In this document: positions 53,864 through 62,557 of the stretch, one piece after another
Position numbering within the stretch: the stretch's first letter is position 1
Layout: each line of letters opens with the position of its first letter
NCBI RefSeq assembly: GCF_017163705.1
Contig: NZ_JAFIWB010000011.1
Span: forward strand, 59,918 to 123,917
Source: Xanthomonas bonasiae
GTDB lineage: Bacteria; Pseudomonadota; Gammaproteobacteria; Xanthomonadales; Xanthomonadaceae
Direction of reading: 5' to 3'
Length of the DNA stretch: 64,000 nt
Made by a program: the position numbers and the translations under genes
Notes under the pieces: generated by a model
Told to the model about the DNA's origin: nothing
Database searches by the model: none
The model's input: only the letters and a program-made list of their open reading frames with translations

Positions 53864-55201
53864 TCAGAACTTGTAGTTGACCGACGCCGCCAGCACGTTG
53901 CCGCTGACGTCGTAGCTGCCGATCAGGGTGTTGCCGGTGGCAGTGGTCGAGTTGATGCTCGGATCGCTGGTGAACAGGTGGGTATAGCCGAAGCTGTACT
54001 CGGCCTGCTCGGACGGACGCCAGCTCAGACCCAGCGAGACCCACTTGCGGCTCGCGTCGGGCACGCGCACGTCGCGGTGCTCGTTGCTGGTCGGGGTTTC
54101 GTCGTAGGCCAGGCCGCCACGCAGAGTCAGCGTGTCGCTCATGCGGTAGTCGGCACCGATCGAGACGAAGGTGGTGTCGTTGTAGGCGAAGTTCAGCACG
54201 CTGTCGGGCTGGTTGTTGGCGAAGTCCACCGTCACCTGGTCGAACTTGCTCCAGGCGGTGCGGCTGACGTCGGCCATCACCGTCCACTGCTCGTTGATGG
54301 TGTGGGTGAAGCTGGCGGTCGCGCTGGCCGGCAGCGTGACCGTGGCGCGGCCCTTGGTGTCGACGAAGGTGCCCGGCGCAGCGACGGCCAGCACGGTGGC
54401 GGCGTTGGCCGGCGTGGTGAAGTCGGCGGTGCCGTCGGTGATCTTGTGCTCGACCTTCGACCGGTAGCTGAAGCCGATGTGGGTGTTCTCGTCGATGCTG
54501 AACAGGCCGCCCAGGGTGTAGCCGATATCGGTGCTGTCGCCCTTGATGCGCGAGTAGCCGTCGGCGCTGCCCGGCGCGAAGCCCGGCACGCGGCGCGCGG
54601 CCAGGACCGAACCCAGATCGATCGCGTTGGACAGATCGATGTCCAGGCGCTCGGCGAACACCGACGCGCCGAACGACACGTACGGGTTCACGTCGTAGGA
54701 GAAGGCGAGGTTGAGGTCGATCGCCTGCAGCTCGGTCTTGACGCCGTTGTAGCGGCCTTTCCAGTCGCGGTCGTATTCGGTCTTGAAGCCGTACGGCACG
54801 GTCAGCGAGGTGCCGAAGTGCATGTTGTTGTTTTCGCCGAACGGCAGGTGGAAGTAGACCGCCGGGACCGGCGCGATCGTGCCGGCATCGCCGCCGTTGC
54901 CGCCGGAGATCGCCGAGCCGGTGGCGTAGGTGCCGGTGCCCTCGTACTTGGCCGCGAACTGGATCGCGCTGACGTCGGCCTGGAACACCTTGCCGTCGAG
55001 CTGGCGCATGCCGGCCGGGTTGTTGGCGATGATCGAGGCGTCGCCGGGGGCGCTGCCGGAGCCGGCGAAGGCGCGGCCCAGGCCCTTGGCGCTGTTTTCC
55101 TTGAGCTGGAACGCGGCGCCGTGCGCCTGACCGATGGTCAGGGCGCCGACGATGCCGACGGCCAGGGCGGTGAAGCGGACGAACTGGGTTGCGTTTTGCA
55201 T
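53864..55201 (-). CDS. OmpP1/FadL family outer-membrane long-chain hydrophobe transporter
   Basis: 445 residues with a signal peptide (VGIVGALTIGQAHG). FadL marks: AAFQLKENSAKGLGRAFAGS at the mature N-terminus (the lateral-gate and hatch region), ASIIANNPAGMRQL and a barrel ending SVNYKF with aromatic C-terminus. It lets fatty acids or aromatic hydrophobes pass the outer membrane. GGAGAG precedes ATG 55201. A promoter lies about 110 bp upstream. Confidence 0.95.
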   Translation of the reverse strand: MQNATQFVRFTALAVGIVGALTIGQAHGAAFQLKENSAKGLGRAFAGSGSAPGDASIIANNPAGMRQLDGKVFQADVSAIQFAAKYEGTGTYATGSAISGGNGGDAGTIAPVPAVYFHLPFGENNNMHFGTSLTVPYGFKTEYDRDWKGRYNGVKTELQAIDLNLAFSYDVNPYVSFGASVFAERLDIDLSNAIDLGSVLAARRVPGFAPGSADGYSRIKGDSTDIGYTLGGLFSIDENTHIGFSYRSKVEHKITDGTADFTTPANAATVLAVAAPGTFVDTKGRATVTLPASATASFTHTINEQWTVMADVSRTAWSKFDQVTVDFANNQPDSVLNFAYNDTTFVSIGADYRMSDTLTLRGGLAYDETPTSNEHRDVRVPDASRKWVSLGLSWRPSEQAEYSFGYTHLFTSDPSINSTTATGNTLIGSYDVSGNVLAASVNYKF

Positions 55202-55312
55202 GGCTTGTTACTCTCCGGAAGACGAAAATGTCTGTGTTCGCGTCTGCGCATCCCCGCTGAGCAAGCCGGAAATGCGCGCCGGAGTCCCCTCCCGACATAC
55301 GACGCCGTATGC

Positions 55313-55340
55313 AGTATACCCCTCTGCGTTAACCGAACAA
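55313..55340 (-). promoter_or_regulatory. Promoter of the FadL-type gene
   Basis: On the minus strand TTGTTC (55340-55335) and TATACT (55318-55313) are 16 bp apart; the predicted 5' leader of ~105 nt is long. Confidence 0.6.
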
Positions 55341-55433
55341 TAACAATACCGCCCGTTCAGTTTCGCGCGGAGTAGGCGTGCGTTCAGCCGGAGGGAGCCG
55401 GTATCGTTACGGGCCGCGTCCCCCGGTACTGGC

Positions 55434-56126
55434 ATGTTCGTCTCCATTCCCTCCCGCGACCGGACCACGCTGCGCTGGGCCACGCCGTTGCTGTTCGCGG
55501 CGATGTGGCTGGCGTTCCTGTGGTCGATCAGCCGCCCCAACCAGGCCCGCGCCACGTTGTGGCTGGACTGGGGCGCGCTGTCGGCCGGCGTCGCCAGCCC
55601 GCGCGACTGGCTGGCGACGGTGCAGGACGGCAGCGTGCTGCGGCTGTTCACCGCGCTGTTCCTGCATGCCGACTGGTCGCACCTGCTCGGCAACCTGGTG
55701 TTCCTGCTGATCTTCGGCCTGCCGGCCGAGCGCGTGCTCGGGCCGTGGCGCTTCCTGCTGCTGTTCCTGGGCGGCGGCGCCCTCTCCAACCTGGCCGCGG
55801 TGTTCGCGATCGGCACCCCGGACCGGGTCATCATCGGCGCCAGCGGCGCGGTCTCGGCGCTGATCGGCACCTACCTGGCGCTGTTCCCGCGCGCCAAGCT
55901 CGGCGTGGTGCTGCCGCTGGGGCTGTTCCTGGAATTCGTGCGCGCGCCGGCTTCGCTGCTGATCGGCACCTGGGCGGCGCTGCAGGTGGTGTTCGCCTAT
56001 ATCGGCCCGGCCTTCGGCATGGTCGCCTGGTCCGCGCACCTGACCGGCTTCACCCTGGGCATGGCGTACGGGCTGTACGTGCGCGCGGCGATCGCGCGGC
56101 GCCTGCGCAAGCGCAAGGGCTTTTGA
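55434..56126 (+). CDS. Rhomboid family intramembrane serine protease
   Basis: 230 residues, six to seven helices. Catalytic serine S137 in the GASGAVSAL motif and the partner H202 in AWSAHLTGF; the WR-like and HADWSHLLGNL motif (L1 loop and helix 2) is present. Rhomboids cleave single-pass membrane proteins in the bilayer. The substrate is unknown. The downstream DUF1820 gene follows 40 bp later in the same direction. Confidence 0.95.
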   Translation: MFVSIPSRDRTTLRWATPLLFAAMWLAFLWSISRPNQARATLWLDWGALSAGVASPRDWLATVQDGSVLRLFTALFLHADWSHLLGNLVFLLIFGLPAERVLGPWRFLLLFLGGGALSNLAAVFAIGTPDRVIIGASGAVSALIGTYLALFPRAKLGVVLPLGLFLEFVRAPASLLIGTWAALQVVFAYIGPAFGMVAWSAHLTGFTLGMAYGLYVRAAIARRLRKRKGF

Positions 56127-56154
56127 TCCGCCACGCCATCGCGCTACCGCGCTC

Positions 56155-56160
56155 TATACT
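56155..56160 (+). promoter_or_regulatory. -10 element for a probable leaderless transcript
   Basis: TATACT ends only 6 bp before the ATG of the DUF1820 gene, and there is no Shine-Dalgarno between; a start of transcription at the A of ATG is implied. No good -35 was found. Confidence 0.5.
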
Positions 56161-56166
56161 TCGCGC

Positions 56167-56487
56167 ATGGCCAAGTCCCTGTACAAAGTGACGTTCCTCA
56201 ACCACGGCAAGGTGTACGAGCTGTACGCGCAGCACGTGGGCAGCAGTCACCTGTGGGGCTTCAGCGAGATCGGCGGGCTGGTGTTCGACCTGCACGACGG
56301 CCTGGTCGTCGACCCCACCGAAGAACGCCTGCGCGAGGAATTCGGCGACACCAAGATGCTGCACCTGCCGATGCAGAGCATCGTGCGCATCGAGGAAGTG
56401 GAGAAAAAAGGCCAGTCCGCGATCCGCGACGCAGCCACCGGCGAAAAGGTGATCACCCCGTTCCCGATGCCGGGCAAACCGCGCTGA
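56167..56487 (+). CDS. DUF1820 family protein
   Basis: 106 residues, cytoplasmic. LYKVTFLNHGKVYELYAQHV and GFSEIGGLVFDLHDGLVVDP match the DUF1820 family, widespread in gammaproteobacteria, function unknown. No Shine-Dalgarno precedes the ATG; the -10-like TATACT directly before it suggests a leaderless mRNA. Confidence 0.92.
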   Translation: MAKSLYKVTFLNHGKVYELYAQHVGSSHLWGFSEIGGLVFDLHDGLVVDPTEERLREEFGDTKMLHLPMQSIVRIEEVEKKGQSAIRDAATGEKVITPFPMPGKPR

Positions 56488-56543
56488 GCGCATGCGGGGT
56501 GAAGTGCCGCCAGCGCCACGCCGCTGTCGGCATCCGGTGATTC

Positions 56544-56613
56544 TGTAGGAGCGGCTTCAGCCGCGACCGGGCGTTGCCGGTAACGCGCGGTCGCGGCTGA
56601 AGCCGCTCCTGCA
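56544..56613. repeat. REP-like inverted pair
   Basis: TGTAGGAGCGGCTTCAGCCG and reverse complement around CGGGCGTTGCCGGTAACGCG, itself partly self-complementary. Between convergent genes. Confidence 0.92.
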
Positions 56614-56715
56614 AGAGCATCGTGCGGATCGCAATGCGCTCGATCGCAGGTGGCGCGCCATGCACGGCGCACCACGCCGCGCACCCTGCCGGCGCGGCGA
56701 ACGGCAAGCGCCGCG

Positions 56716-58203
56716 TCAGTCGCCCGAAGGCGGCGTCGGCGTGTCGGTCTTGGGCGGATCGACCTTCAGCGTCTCTGCGGCCGGCGCTTCGGTCTTCGGC
56801 GCCACGCTCTTGGGCGCGAGCGTCGCCGGCTTGGCCGCGGTCGGCGCGGCCGCCTTCGGCTTGGCCTTGGCCTGCTTGGCCGCAGCGGCCCTGGCCACCG
56901 CGCCGGGCTGTTTCAGTTCGGCCAGCGCCTGCGCGATCGGTGCGTCGCCGGGCAGCACGTCGCCGGCGCTATAGCCCTCGGCGCCTTCGTCGTCGCCGTG
57001 CAGGTGGCCGGGCAGCGTCGCTTCGCTGTAGTCGGCCAGCACCGCCGGCTTGTCCGCGTCTTCCTTGCTCTCTTCCGGGCGCAGTATCACCTCCGGCACG
57101 ATGCCGCTGGCCTGGATCGACTTGCCGCTGGGGGTGTAGTAGCGCGCCGTGGTCAGCTTGACCGAATCGCCGTTGTCCAGCGGCAGCACGGTCTGCACCG
57201 AACCCTTGCCGAAGGTGCGGCTGCCGACGATGCGCGCGCGCTTGTTGTCGCGCAGCGCACCGGCCAGCACTTCCGAGGCGCTGGCCGATCCGGCATCGAC
57301 CAGCGCGACCATCGGCGCACCGTTGAGCAGATCGCCGGGCGTGGCATCGAACTTGGAATCGCTGACCGAGATGCGCCCGCGCGTGGTCACGATGGTGCCC
57401 TTGTCGAGCAGGTCGTCGGCCACCTGCACCGCCGCGGTCAACAGGCCGCCGGGATTGCTGCGCAGGTCCAGCACCAGGCCGCGCAGCTTGCCGCCGGACT
57501 GCGCCTGCAACTGCTGCAGCTGCTTGTGGAAGTCCGCGCCGGTATCGGCCTGGAACGTGCTGATGCGGATGTAGCCGTAGCCCGGCTCGAGCATGCGGCT
57601 GCGCACGCTGGCCACGCGGATGGTCTGCCGGGTCAGGGTCACGTCGAACGGCTTGTCCACCTTCTCGCGAACGATGGTCAGCACCACCTTGCTGCCCGAC
57701 TCGCCGCGCAACGGCTCCATCGCCTTGACCGCGCTGATCGGCTTGCCGTCGATGGCGACGATGATGTCGCCCGAGCGCACGCCGGCGCGCGCGGCCGGCG
57801 TGTCGTCGATCGGCGACACCACCTTGAGCGTGTTGTCCGGCAGCTGCAGCAGTTCCACGCCGATGCCGTCGTAGGCGCCGGTGGCCTGTTCGTCGAAGGC
57901 CTCGGCGTCTTCCTTGCTGAAATAGGTGCTGTGCGGATCCAGGTCGAGCAGCAGGCCGCGGATCGCCGACTGCATCAGCTTCTTGTCGTCGACCGGGTCG
58001 ACGTAGGCTTCCTTCACCGCGTTGTACACCGCCACGTAGCGGCGGATCTCGTCCAGCGGCACGCGCGAGGTGGCCGATTCGGTGGCGTCCGGATCGTCAG
58101 CACTGGCGGTGGAGGCCGAGGGCGTCTGTTCGCCGGCGCTCTGCGCCATCGACGGCAGCGGCGCCAGAGCAAGCAACAGGGCAGCGGACAGAACTACGCG
58201 CAT
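56716..58203 (-). CDS. S41 family C-terminal processing peptidase
   Basis: 495 residues with a signal peptide. Order: helical N-part, PDZ domain (about residues 95-180, IGVELLQLPDNTLKVVSPID), then the S41 protease core with the nucleophile Ser in DAGSASASEVLAGAL and the general-base Lys in RTFGKGSVQT. A long Ala/Pro/Lys-rich tail (after ARAAAAKQAKAKPKAA) is unusual. The start ATG 58203 has GGAG upstream. Such Ctp proteases trim periplasmic proteins, including murein hydrolases. It is downstream of the EnvC-like gene, a common pairing. Confidence 0.95.
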   Translation of the reverse strand: MRVVLSAALLLALAPLPSMAQSAGEQTPSASTASADDPDATESATSRVPLDEIRRYVAVYNAVKEAYVDPVDDKKLMQSAIRGLLLDLDPHSTYFSKEDAEAFDEQATGAYDGIGVELLQLPDNTLKVVSPIDDTPAARAGVRSGDIIVAIDGKPISAVKAMEPLRGESGSKVVLTIVREKVDKPFDVTLTRQTIRVASVRSRMLEPGYGYIRISTFQADTGADFHKQLQQLQAQSGGKLRGLVLDLRSNPGGLLTAAVQVADDLLDKGTIVTTRGRISVSDSKFDATPGDLLNGAPMVALVDAGSASASEVLAGALRDNKRARIVGSRTFGKGSVQTVLPLDNGDSVKLTTARYYTPSGKSIQASGIVPEVILRPEESKEDADKPAVLADYSEATLPGHLHGDDEGAEGYSAGDVLPGDAPIAQALAELKQPGAVARAAAAKQAKAKPKAAAPTAAKPATLAPKSVAPKTEAPAAETLKVDPPKTDTPTPPSGD

Positions 58204-58308
58204 GAAGCACTCCGATTGGGGGATGACCTGCACCGTCCACGGCGCAGCTGTCCGGATTATGCGCGAAAGCGGGCTAAATCCGCGTTGAATGCACGGCCTC
58301 GGTGGCGC

Positions 58309-59634
58309 TCAGCGCCGCTGCAGCCACGACGACGGATCCACCGGCTGGCCGTTGCGGCGCAATTCGAAATACAGCGCCGGGCGCCCCTGGCCGCCGGAAT
58401 TGCCGACCTTGGCCACCGCATCGCCGCGCTTGACCCGCGCGCCGGGATCGCGCAACAGCGTGTCGTTGTGCGCGTACAGGCTCATGTAGCCGTTGCCGTG
58501 GTCCACGATCAGGATCATGCCGTACCCGGTCATCCAGTCGGAGAACACCACCGTGCCGTCGGCCACCGCGGTGATGGTGCTGCCGGCCGGCGCGGCGATC
58601 AGCACGCCGTTGCTGGTGCGCCCATCGGGCAGCTTGCCGCCGTAGCGCGCGATCAGGTCGCCGGACAGCGGCCAGCCCAGGCCGCCGACCTTCAGCGCCG
58701 GCGCCGAGGCCACCACCTTGGGCGGCACCTTGCTGCCGCCGCGCGACGGATTCTTCGCCGCGGCCTTGGCCTGCGCGGCCTGCTCGGCCGCCGCGCGCCT
58801 GGCTGCCGCACGGCGCTCGGCCTCGGCCCGCGCCGCCGCCGCACGCAGATTGGCCAGCAACGTCTCCAGCGCCTTGGCGTCCTGGCCCAGCGCCTTCTCG
58901 CGCTCGCTGCGGTCCTGGTAGCGCTCGTCCAGTTCGGACACCAGGCTGGCGCGCTGCTTGCGGTCGCGCTGCAACGCCGCCGCCTGTTCCTGCTGCTGGC
59001 GCTGCGCTGCGCTGAGCTGTTGCCGCTTTGCCGCGACCTCGCGCTGTACCTGCTCCAGCGCCTGCAGCTCATGGGTCAGTGTGGCGATACGCTGCGCGCG
59101 TTCGCGCTGCAGATAGCGGTGATAGGCCAGCAGGCGGTTGGCGTCGGCCACCCGGTCCTGCGCCAGCAGCAGCTTCAATGGCGCATTGCCGCCGATCGCA
59201 TAGGCCGCGCGCAGCAGCTGCGCCAGTTCGGCGCGCTGCCGCACCAGGCCGTTGCGCAGCGTGTCGCGCTTGCGCTCCAGTTCGGCCAGGGTCTGCTGGT
59301 GCTGCTGCAGCGCCTGCTGGGTCTGCGCCAGGCTGCGCCCGGTGGTGGCCACCTTCTCGTCGGCCTCGCGCAGTTGGCGCGCGGCATCGCCGCGCTTGCC
59401 TTCCAGCTGGCGCCGCTCCTCGGCCACGCTCTTCAGCTCGCCGCGCACCTTCTCCAGGCGGCGCTCGGCCTCGCGCGGGTTCTGCGCCAGCGCCAGCGTC
59501 GCGATCAGCAGCAACACCGTCCCCGCCAGCCACCTCGTTGCCGCGTGCCCAGGCGCGCGCAGGCGCCGCCCCGGCGCGGCAGGCGAGGCGGAGCGCAACG
59601 AAGCGGAGGCGGTTGCGGGCAAGGGCTGGTCCAA
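58309..59634 (-). CDS. envC: EnvC-like murein hydrolase activator (M23 domain)
   Basis: About 441 residues. An N-terminal hydrophobic segment (WLAGTVLLLIATLALA) exports it; two long coiled coils (about residues 55-300, REAERRLEKVRGELKSVAEE) are followed by an M23/LytM domain ([51 protein letters not shown]). Only part of the zinc set is present (NGV replaces the usual HxGID), which is normal for EnvC, a non-enzymatic activator of division amidases. No ATG fits; TTG 59634 is used, low certainty. Followed by the S41 protease gene. Confidence 0.9.
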   Translation of the reverse strand: MDQPLPATASASLRSASPAAPGRRLRAPGHAATRWLAGTVLLLIATLALAQNPREAERRLEKVRGELKSVAEERRQLEGKRGDAARQLREADEKVATTGRSLAQTQQALQQHQQTLAELERKRDTLRNGLVRQRAELAQLLRAAYAIGGNAPLKLLLAQDRVADANRLLAYHRYLQRERAQRIATLTHELQALEQVQREVAAKRQQLSAAQRQQQEQAAALQRDRKQRASLVSELDERYQDRSEREKALGQDAKALETLLANLRAAAARAEAERRAAARRAAAEQAAQAKAAAKNPSRGGSKVPPKVVASAPALKVGGLGWPLSGDLIARYGGKLPDGRTSNGVLIAAPAGSTITAVADGTVVFSDWMTGYGMILIVDHGNGYMSLYAHNDTLLRDPGARVKRGDAVAKVGNSGGQGRPALYFELRRNGQPVDPSSWLQRR

Positions 59635-59724
59635 TGACTTCAGGCAGGTGCGGATTGTAACGAAGCATGTTGTGATCGCCGCACAAGTAGGTGCCGCGAC
59701 TGGCCGGCGTCCCGGAGGTGGGTG

Positions 59725-60387
59725 ATGAAGCGTACGCATGTATCGGTCCTGTTGGCGCTGGCCCTGGCCGCCGGCCCCGCCCTGGCCGCAGAAGGCATCA
59801 GCAAGGTCAACGGCAGCATCACCGCCGAATCGGGCAAGCAGTACGGCGACCTGGAAACCGTGAACGGTGGCATCACCGTCGAATCCGGCGCCAGCGTCGG
59901 CGATGTGGAAACCGTCAACGGCAGCCTCAAGATCGCCGACAACGCGCAGACCGGAGGCTTGTCCACGGTCAACGGCGGCATCCGTGTGGGCCAGCAGGTG
60001 CAGATTTCCGAGTCCATCGAGACGGTCAACGGCGGCATCTTCGTCGACCGCGGCGGCCGCATCGGCGGCAGCGTGGAGAGCGTCAACGGCAGCATCGGCC
60101 TGGTCGCCACGCAACTGGAAGGCGGCATCGAGACGGTCAACGGCGACATCACCGTCGGCCACGATTCGCACCTCGGCGGCGGCATCGAGATCAAGAAGCC
60201 GAGCTTCAGCATCTCGTTCAAGCCGACGCGCAAGCCGCGCATCATCATCGGTCCGCGCGCGGTGATCGACGGTCCGCTGCATTTCGAGCGCGAGGTGACC
60301 CTGTACGTGCATCGCAGCGCGAAGACCGGCCCGATCAGCGGCGCCACCGCGCAGCCGTTCGACGGCGACACCGCGCCGGAGAATTGA
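59725..60387 (+). CDS. Exported protein of seven VNG repeats
   Basis: 220 residues, ATG 59725, GGAGG 7 nt upstream. A signal peptide (VLLALALAAGPALA) is followed by seven copies of a ~19-residue unit with core ETVNGGI / KVNGSI / ESVNGSI (residues about 25-160), each ending in short beta turns; this spacing fits a right-handed beta-helix such as the DUF4097 or bactofilin-like folds. The tail (KKPSFSISFKPTRKPRIII) is basic. I do not assign a function. Divergent from the EnvC-like gene, so it may share a promoter region with it. Confidence 0.8.
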   Translation: MKRTHVSVLLALALAAGPALAAEGISKVNGSITAESGKQYGDLETVNGGITVESGASVGDVETVNGSLKIADNAQTGGLSTVNGGIRVGQQVQISESIETVNGGIFVDRGGRIGGSVESVNGSIGLVATQLEGGIETVNGDITVGHDSHLGGGIEIKKPSFSISFKPTRKPRIIIGPRAVIDGPLHFEREVTLYVHRSAKTGPISGATAQPFDGDTAPEN

Positions 60388-60471
60388 TCCGGCCGCGTCG
60401 TCCGCACTGCCGGCGGCGCGCGCGCGGGACTTGCCTATAGAATCGGGATTCCTCACACCCCAGGAGCCCCC

Positions 60472-62202
60472 ATGTCCCGCAAGCTTGTGCTGTGCCTGGC
60501 CGCCGCGGCCACGCTGACCGCGTGCAAGCGCGAGGCGCCGGCCCCGGCCGCCGATGCCGCGCCGCCCGCGCCCGCTCCTGTGGCCGCCGCAGGCCACGCC
60601 TTTTCTCCCGAGATCACGCCGGCCGACTTCGGCGAGCTGGTCAAGACCCTGTCCTCGGACACGTTCGAAGGCCGCGGTCCCGGCACGGCGGGCGAAGAGA
60701 AGACGGTCTCCTATATCCGCGATCAGATGCAGCGTATCGGCCTGCAGCCGGGCAACGGCGACAGCTGGTTCCAGGACGTGGCGATGACCGAGACCACGGC
60801 CGATCCGAACACCACGCTGAAGCTGGAGCAGAACGGCAAGCCGCGCGAACTGAAGTTCGGCACCGACATGGTGATCGGCACCCGCACCGGCCAGACCGAG
60901 GTCAAGATCGACACCAGCGACATGGTGTTCGTCGGCTACGGCGTGGACGCGCCCGAGCAGAAGTGGAACGACTACGCGGACCAGGACTGGAAGGGCAAGA
61001 CGGTGGTGATGTTCGTCAACGACCCCGGCTTCCACACCGAGGACGGCGCGTTGTTCGAAGGCAAGCGCATGACCTATTACGGGCGCTGGACCTACAAGTT
61101 CGAGGAAGCCGCGCGCAAGGGCGCGGCCGCCGCGCTGATCGTGCACGACACCCCCGGCGCCAGCTACGGCTGGGACGTGGTGAAGAATTCCTGGTCCGGC
61201 GCGCAGTACGACCTGCCGGCCAAGGACGATCCGGAACCGCGCATCCCGGCGCAGGGCTGGATCACCGCGCAGGCCGCCAAGCAGCTGTTCGCCGACGCCG
61301 GGCTGGACCTGGACCAGGCCTACAAGGACGCGAGCAAGCGCGGCTTCAAGCCGGTGCCGCTGAAGGCCAAGCTGTCGGTGGACCTGAAGAGCACGATCTC
61401 CGAGAAGAAATCGCGCAACGTGGTCGGCGTGCTGCCCGGCAGCAGCCGTGCCGACGAAGCGGTGCTGTACATGGCGCACTGGGATCACCTGGGCAAGCAC
61501 GAGGGCGAGACCGGCGACAACATCTACAACGGTGCGGTCGACAATGCGACCGGCGTCGCCGGCATCCTCGAGATCGCCGACGCATTCGTGCACCAGCAGC
61601 CCAAGCCGGAACGCTCGGTGGTGTTCCTGGCGGTGACGCTGGAAGAGTCGGGGCTGCTCGGTTCCAAGTACTACGTCGCCCACCCGACCTTCCCGTTGAA
61701 CAAGATCGCCGGCGTCATCAACCTCGACGCGATGCCGGTCGCCGGCCGCGCCAAGGACCTGGTGGTCAACGGTTTCGGCAGCTCCGAGCTGGAGGACCTG
61801 CTCAAGCCGATCGCCGCCGCGCAGGGCCGCGTGCTGCATGCCGAGTCCTCGCCGCAGAGCGGCTTCTACTTCCGCTCCGATCACTTCAACTTCGCCAAGG
61901 CCGGCGTGCCGGCGCTGTACATCGATGGCGGCGAAGACCTGGTCGACGGTGGCATCGATGCCGGCAAGCGCGCTGCCGAGGACTACGGCAAGCATCGCTA
62001 CCACACGCCCGCCGACCAGTACGATCCGGCGACCTGGAAGCTCGACGGGGTGATGGACGACCTGCAGGCCGTCTACGGCGTCGGCAAGGGACTGGCGGCG
62101 GGCGACGCATGGCCCAACTGGTATCAGGACAATCCGTTCAAGGCCGCCCGCGACAGCATGATGGGCAATGCCAAGCAGGCAGCGGCGACGCCGGGCAAAT
62201 GA
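60472..62202 (+). CDS. M28 family zinc aminopeptidase lipoprotein with PA domain
   Basis: 576 residues with lipobox LTAC at about residue 18. A PA insert domain (about residues 130-270, GKTVVMFVNDPGFH) is followed by the M28 core. Zinc ligands: H in MAHWDHLG, D in NGAVDNATG, the glutamate pair in TLEESGLLG, D in INLDAMPV and H in RSDHFNFAK. It cleaves N-terminal residues from peptides in the periplasm. TATAGAAT lies about 40 nt upstream; CAGGAG precedes the ATG. A terminator follows. Confidence 0.95.
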   Translation: MSRKLVLCLAAAATLTACKREAPAPAADAAPPAPAPVAAAGHAFSPEITPADFGELVKTLSSDTFEGRGPGTAGEEKTVSYIRDQMQRIGLQPGNGDSWFQDVAMTETTADPNTTLKLEQNGKPRELKFGTDMVIGTRTGQTEVKIDTSDMVFVGYGVDAPEQKWNDYADQDWKGKTVVMFVNDPGFHTEDGALFEGKRMTYYGRWTYKFEEAARKGAAAALIVHDTPGASYGWDVVKNSWSGAQYDLPAKDDPEPRIPAQGWITAQAAKQLFADAGLDLDQAYKDASKRGFKPVPLKAKLSVDLKSTISEKKSRNVVGVLPGSSRADEAVLYMAHWDHLGKHEGETGDNIYNGAVDNATGVAGILEIADAFVHQQPKPERSVVFLAVTLEESGLLGSKYYVAHPTFPLNKIAGVINLDAMPVAGRAKDLVVNGFGSSELEDLLKPIAAAQGRVLHAESSPQSGFYFRSDHFNFAKAGVPALYIDGGEDLVDGGIDAGKRAAEDYGKHRYHTPADQYDPATWKLDGVMDDLQAVYGVGKGLAAGDAWPNWYQDNPFKAARDSMMGNAKQAAATPGK

Positions 62203-62230
62203 CCGGCTGACGCGTTCCTGGCGATGGTCA

Positions 62231-62261
62231 CGACAACGGCGCTGCGGCGCCGTTGTCGTTT
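62231..62261 (+). terminator. Hairpin terminator after the M28 gene
   Basis: CGACAACGGCGC pairs with GCGCCGTTGTCG, a 12-bp stem around TGCG, followed by TTTC; strong stem, short T-run. Confidence 0.7.
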
Positions 62262-62305
62262 CGAACTATCGGCCATCGCCGCTGGCGAGTGAGCCAGCGC
62301 TTTCC

Positions 62306-62330
62306 TGTAGGAGCGGCTTCAGCCGCGACA
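62306..62330. repeat. Single REP-like half unit
   Basis: TGTAGGAGCGGCTTCAGCCG followed by CGACA, without the inverted partner; instead a degenerate GTTGCAGCTGATGG occurs 20 bp on. The gap 62203-62557 between convergent genes holds no gene. Confidence 0.8.
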
Positions 62331-62461
62331 GGCGTTCCCGATATGGCCTGTTGCAGCTGATGGTCCTGGGATTCCCCCGAACCGCCTCTACGAGTTTCGT
62401 TGCCTGTTAACCACCGGGACGCAAACCGCTCCAACGCAAGGTCATGGCGCATGACGCGCAT

Positions 62462-62493
62462 AAAAAACGCCTGGACACTCGCGTGTCCAGGCG
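62462..62493 (-). terminator. Rho-independent terminator of the alcohol dehydrogenase gene
   Basis: On the minus strand CGCCTGGACAC pairs with GTGTCCAGGCG around GCGA, followed by TTTTTT. It is 65 bp after the stop codon. Confidence 0.93.
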
Positions 62494-62557
62494 CATCGTC
62501 GAACGTTTATAGCGCATGGGCCGACCGCGACGTTGCGCGGCCGACCATGCCGCTGCG

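Noticed and set aside
59640..62004. Upstream extension of the EnvC-like reading frame, covering the VNG-repeat and M28 genes on the opposite strand
   Set aside because: The added part is the antisense of two clear genes; the real start must be near 59634.
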